Assembly: GCA_046350655.1 (NCBI GenBank)
Contig: JAXMAB010000006.1
Span: 372,001-436,000, forward strand
Reading direction: 5' to 3'
Source: JAEUHO01 sp046350655
GTDB taxonomy: Bacteria; Planctomycetota; PLA2; JAEUHO01
DNA length: 64,000 nt
Shown here: positions 61,173 through 64,000 of the stretch, in pieces
Layout: every line of letters starts with the position of its first letter
Numbering within the stretch: the first letter of the stretch is position 1
Made by a program: the position numbers and the translations under genes
Notes under the pieces: model-generated
Told to the model about the DNA's origin: nothing
The model's database searches: none
What the model saw: only the letters and a program-made list of their open reading frames with translations

Positions 61173-61847
61173 GTGACGCCGCCCGACCCCGCCGCCCGGC
61201 TCGCCGAAGCCGCCACCCGCCTCGGGTACCCGCCGGAGGCCGCCGGCCGCCTGCTCGCGATGGTCGAGGCCGTCCTCGAGACGAACGAGGACGTCAACCT
61301 CACGGCCGCCAAGACGCTCGACGCGGCGCTCGAGATCCTCGTGCTCGACGCGCTGCCGGTGGCCGCCGCGTGGACGGCGAGCCGGCCGCCGCGCCGCGCG
61401 CTCGACCTCGGCACCGGCAACGGGTTCCCGGGCGCGGCCGTCGCCGCGCGGTGGCCGGCGTGCCGCACGACGTTCGTCGACCGGCGCGCGAAGAAGGTGC
61501 ACGCGGTCGGCCGGTGCCTCGCGCGCGCGGGCCTCGAGAACGTCGAGATCGTGGCGTGCGACGGCCGCGAGCTCGTGCCGCACCAGCCGTCGCGCGCCCG
61601 CGCGTTCGACCTCGTGACCGTGCGCGCCGTCGGCGACCTCGCGCCCACGACGAAGGAGGCGGCGCCGCTGCTCGCGCCCGGCGGCCGGCTCGTCCACTGG
61701 AAGTCCGCCGACGTCGCGGCGGCGGAGGTGGCCGCGGGCGACGCGACCGCGCGCTCGCTCGGCCTCGTCCGGCGCGCCGACGTCCCGTTCCAGGTGGCGC
61801 CGGACCGGCCCCCGAGGGTGCTCGTGGTGTACGAGAGGCCCGCATGA
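61173..61847 (+). CDS. rsmG: 16S rRNA (guanine-527-N7)-methyltransferase
   Basis: 224 aa, GTG start. RsmG/GidB: NEDVNLTAAKTLDAALEILV, LDALPVAA, the SAM-binding DLGTGNGFPGAAVA, TFVDRRAKKVHAV, FDLVTVRAVGDLAPTTKEA and LLAPGGRLVHWKS. It uses SAM to methylate G527 of 16S rRNA; loss confers streptomycin resistance in other species. It is not next to mnmG or parA-parB here, as it often is. Its stop overlaps the following ATG. Confidence 0.92.
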   Translation: MTPPDPAARLAEAATRLGYPPEAAGRLLAMVEAVLETNEDVNLTAAKTLDAALEILVLDALPVAAAWTASRPPRRALDLGTGNGFPGAAVAARWPACRTTFVDRRAKKVHAVGRCLARAGLENVEIVACDGRELVPHQPSRARAFDLVTVRAVGDLAPTTKEAAPLLAPGGRLVHWKSADVAAAEVAAGDATARSLGLVRRADVPFQVAPDRPPRVLVVYERPA

Positions 61848-63418
61848 CCGCCGCGGGGCCCGCCCCCGCCCTCTCCGTGATCGTCCCCGCGCTCGACGAG
61901 GGACCGCACGTGCGCGCGCACCTCGCGCGGATCGTCGCGTCCGTCGAGCGGCTCGGCCGCCCCTTCGAGGTGCTCCTCGTCGACGACGGGAGCGCCGACG
62001 ACACGGGCGCCGAGGCGCGCGCCGCGGCCGCGGCCGACGCGCGCGTCCGCGTCGTCGCGCACGCGACGAACCGCGGCAAGGGCGCGGCGCTCGCCACGGG
62101 CTGCGCCGAGGCCCGCGGCGACGTCCTCGTCTTCCTCGACGCCGACCTCGAGATCTCGCCCGACGAGATCGGCCCGCTGCTCGCGCGCCTCGAGGCGTCG
62201 GGCGCCGCGGTCGCCGTCGGCAGCAAGTACGCCCCGGGCGCGCGCGAGCGACGGCCCTGGCACCGGGCCTGGCTGTCGCGCGCGTACCTCCTCGTGACGT
62301 CGGTGCTCTTCCGCCTGCCCATCCGCGACACGCAGACGGGCCTCAAGGCGCTGCGCCGCGACGTGGCCCGCGCGCTCGTGCCCGCGCTGCGCACGCAGCG
62401 GTGGGCGTGGGACGTCGAGCTCCTCGTGCTCGCGCACCGCGCGGGCGCGCGCATCGTCGCGGCGCCCGTGACGGTGGACTTCCGGCGGCCCGGCGTGCGC
62501 ATCGGCGCGCGGGGCTTCCTCGACTCGGGCCTCGACACCGTCGCGGTGTTCCTGCGCGACCGCGGGCTCGGCGCCTACGGCCGCGCGGTGGCGCGGGCGG
62601 CGGGTCGGGACCGCGAGGCCCGGCGGCCGACGCGGGTCGTGCTCTCGGGCGACGACCTCGGCCTCTGCGCGTCCGTGGACCGCGGGCTCCTCGCCGCGGC
62701 CGCCGCGGGGACGTTGACGTCCGTGTCGTACCTCGCCGACGGGCGGACCGCCGCCTCGGCGGCCGCGGAGGCCGCGCGCCTCGTCCCGCCGCCCGACGTC
62801 GGCGTGCACCTCGACCTCGCCGCGCTCGCGGGCGGGAGCCTCGCGCGGTTCCTCGTCCGCAGCGCCCTCGGCCTCGTCCCCGCGGCGGCCGTGCGCCGGG
62901 CCGTGCGCGACGCCGTCGCGGCCGCGCGGGCCCGCGGGCTCGCCCCGACCCACGTGGACGCGCACCGCCACGCGTTCCTGTGGCCGGGCACGTACCGCGC
63001 GGTGGTGGCGGAGGCGGCCCGCCTCGGGGTGCCCGGCGTGCGACGGCCCGTGCCGGTGGGGCCCGTGCGGTGCGGGCCGGGCGTCGCGGGGCGCTGCAAG
63101 GGGGCGATCCTCGCGGCGGCGGGCCTCGCGACGCGCGGCCTCGCGCGCGCGTACGGGCGCGTGGCCCCCGACGGCATCGTGGACGCGGAGGTCGCCGCGG
63201 CGTGGGCCGCCGGCGCGCGCCCGCTGCCGCGCGGCACGTTCGAGGTGGTCGCGCACCCGGCGGACGGGCCGGACGACGTCCCGGCGGCCGACCGCGGGCC
63301 CGACCGCGCCGCCGACGCGGCGCGGCTCCGCGGGCTGCGCGCGGCGCTCGAGGCGCGCGGCGCGCGGGTCGTCGCGTTCGGCGCGCTCGCACGACGCGGG
63401 CGCCGCGCGATCGGATAG
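61844..63418 (+). CDS. fusion of GT2 glycosyltransferase and YdjC/ChbG-like deacetylase
   Basis: 524 aa. Residues 1-245: GT2 of the DPM/dolichyl-phosphate type, LSVIVPALDEGPHVRAHL, VLLVDDGSADDTG, NRGKGAALATG, VLVFLDADLEISPDE, DTQTGLKALRRDV. Residues about 262-510: a YdjC-type carbohydrate deacetylase, RVVLSGDDLGLCASVDRGLL with metal-binding DD, DVGVHLDLAALAGG (H), LAPTHVDAHRHAFLWPGTYR (HVDxHxH) and FEVVAHPADGPDD. The junction GRDREARRPT is encoded by an exact family-2 repeat (62606-62622). Glycosyl transfer to a lipid carrier followed by deacetylation, as in aminoarabinose-like pathways, is plausible. Confidence 0.84.
   Translation: MTAAGPAPALSVIVPALDEGPHVRAHLARIVASVERLGRPFEVLLVDDGSADDTGAEARAAAAADARVRVVAHATNRGKGAALATGCAEARGDVLVFLDADLEISPDEIGPLLARLEASGAAVAVGSKYAPGARERRPWHRAWLSRAYLLVTSVLFRLPIRDTQTGLKALRRDVARALVPALRTQRWAWDVELLVLAHRAGARIVAAPVTVDFRRPGVRIGARGFLDSGLDTVAVFLRDRGLGAYGRAVARAAGRDREARRPTRVVLSGDDLGLCASVDRGLLAAAAAGTLTSVSYLADGRTAASAAAEAARLVPPPDVGVHLDLAALAGGSLARFLVRSALGLVPAAAVRRAVRDAVAAARARGLAPTHVDAHRHAFLWPGTYRAVVAEAARLGVPGVRRPVPVGPVRCGPGVAGRCKGAILAAAGLATRGLARAYGRVAPDGIVDAEVAAAWAAGARPLPRGTFEVVAHPADGPDDVPAADRGPDRAADAARLRGLRAALEARGARVVAFGALARRGRRAIG
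62606..62622. repeat. family-2 17-mer inside a coding sequence at a domain junction
   Basis: Exact CGGGACCGCGAGGCCCG, in frame, coding for part of GRDREARRP between the GT2 and YdjC domains. Confidence 0.9.
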
Positions 63419-63449
63419 CGTGGGGCCCTTCCCGCGACGGAGGCGAGGT

Positions 63450-64000
63450 ATGCGGCGGTGGTCGTCGATCCGGGTCCTGGTGCTGGCGGCGCTCTGCGGC
63501 GGCGGAGCGGGCCTCGCGTCGGCGGAGGAGGGGAGCGGGGCCGGCGCGCCGGCGGCGCCGGTCGCCCCGGCCGCGCCGGTCGCCCCGGCGGCGCCCGTGG
63601 CTCCGGCGGCGCCCGTGACCCCGGCGGCGCCGGTGGCCCCGGCGGCCGACGGCTCGACGCCCGTGCCGGGCGGCCGGCGGCTCTCGGACCTCGTGTACGG
63701 GCGGGCGAGCGGCCGCGACCTCGTGCTCGACCTCTACCTGCCGTCGGGCGAGCGCAAGCGGCCGGTGCCGCTCGTCGTGTGGGTGCACGGCGGGGGCTGG
63801 ATCGCGGGCGACAAGCGCCCGTGCCCGACGGCGGCGATGCTGCCGTTCGGGTTCGCGACGGCGAGCGTGGGGTACCGCCTCGCGACCGAGGCGGTGTTCC
63901 CGGCGCAGATCGAGGACGTGAAGGCCGCGGTCCGCTGGCTGCGCGCGAACGCGGCGACGTACCGGCTCGACCCCGCGCGGTTCGGCGCGGCGGGCGCGTC
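63450..64000 (+). CDS. secreted esterase/lipase (BD-FAE-like alpha/beta hydrolase), 3' truncated
   Basis: About 183 residues visible. The ATG at 63450, preceded by GGAGGCGAGGT, gives a signal peptide MRRWSSIRVLVLAALCGGGA then LASAEE. A linker of APVAPA-type units (63544-63650) follows. The catalytic domain begins LSDLVYGRASGRDLVLDLYL, then VVWVHGGGWIAGDKRP (oxyanion HGGGW), ASVGYRLATEAVFPAQIEDV, KAAVRWLRANAATYRLD and PARFGAAGAS, which enters the nucleophile elbow (GxSxG) exactly where the window ends. Typical of exported carbohydrate or arylester esterases. The C-terminal half lies outside. Confidence 0.82.
   Translation, partial: MRRWSSIRVLVLAALCGGGAGLASAEEGSGAGAPAAPVAPAAPVAPAAPVAPAAPVTPAAPVAPAADGSTPVPGGRRLSDLVYGRASGRDLVLDLYLPSGERKRPVPLVVWVHGGGWIAGDKRPCPTAAMLPFGFATASVGYRLATEAVFPAQIEDVKAAVRWLRANAATYRLDPARFGAAGA

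Overview
The window is about 73-75% GC and almost fully coding. It carries LPS inner-core genes, many lipoproteins, a GyrA/PyrB/TruD/RsmG housekeeping set, a cytoplasmic deoxyhypusine-synthase-like protein and a MoxR ATPase. This points to a Gram-negative (diderm), very GC-rich bacterium. Planctomycetota is my best guess, from gene content only; there is no rRNA here to confirm it. I recognise no tRNA, rRNA, CRISPR array, insertion sequence or transposase.

Layout. 1-8606: one co-directional LPS core or glycan cluster (Gfo/Idh/MocA oxidoreductase, radical SAM protein, NUDIX protein, a fused nucleotidyltransferase-LPS kinase, a second LPS kinase, two GT4-type glycosyltransferases, a GT9 heptosyltransferase), with stop/start overlaps between most genes. 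8640-9906: two paralogous small lipoproteins. 10121-15479: a hicBA toxin-antitoxin pair, a MoxR AAA+ ATPase, a tiny orphan gene and a 1056-aa PLD/helicase/DUF3427-type protein with lower GC, together looking like an accessory segment. 15635-25189: class III aminotransferase, lipoprotein, pyrBI, then a minus-strand truD-parA-hydrolase operon and a secreted protein. 25240-31309: second secreted protein, gyrA and a C45-like lipoprotein. 31452-38468: M48 membrane protease, secreted and carboxypeptidase-regulatory-like proteins, a TPR protein. 38704-43307: TetR regulator with a perfect palindromic operator, followed by a three-gene 4-hydroxybenzoyl-CoA-reductase-like molybdoenzyme operon. 43436-48584: acyltransferase, SpoIIE phosphatase, purple-acid-phosphatase-like lipoprotein and BtuF-like protein. 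48802-55427: three pilin-like genes, one encoding a giant (about 1375 aa) prepilin with a run of calcium-loop repeats. 55552-64000: glycosyltransferase, deoxyhypusine-synthase-like protein, an unassigned possible sensory protein behind an AT-rich promoter island, amidase, membrane protein, rsmG, a GT2-YdjC fusion and a truncated esterase.

Two dispersed repeat families cut across this layout. Family 1 is a 29-41 bp hairpin with core GGGCTACGACCCCGTTGTT. I count 18 copies in seven clusters, and every cluster lies just past the stop codon of at least one gene and never inside an operon. Family 2 is a 17-mer, CGGGACCGCGAGGCCCG, with 11 exact copies on both strands, sometimes as paired inverted arms. 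It occurs in spacers but also in frame inside coding sequences (the heptosyltransferase N-terminus and the junction of the GT2-YdjC fusion). These two families, and the giant calcium-loop pilin operon, are the least explained parts of the window.

Two genes (parA and the glycosyltransferase at 55552) appear to carry a one-base frame change in GC-rich low-complexity tails. That could be assembly error or real slippage.
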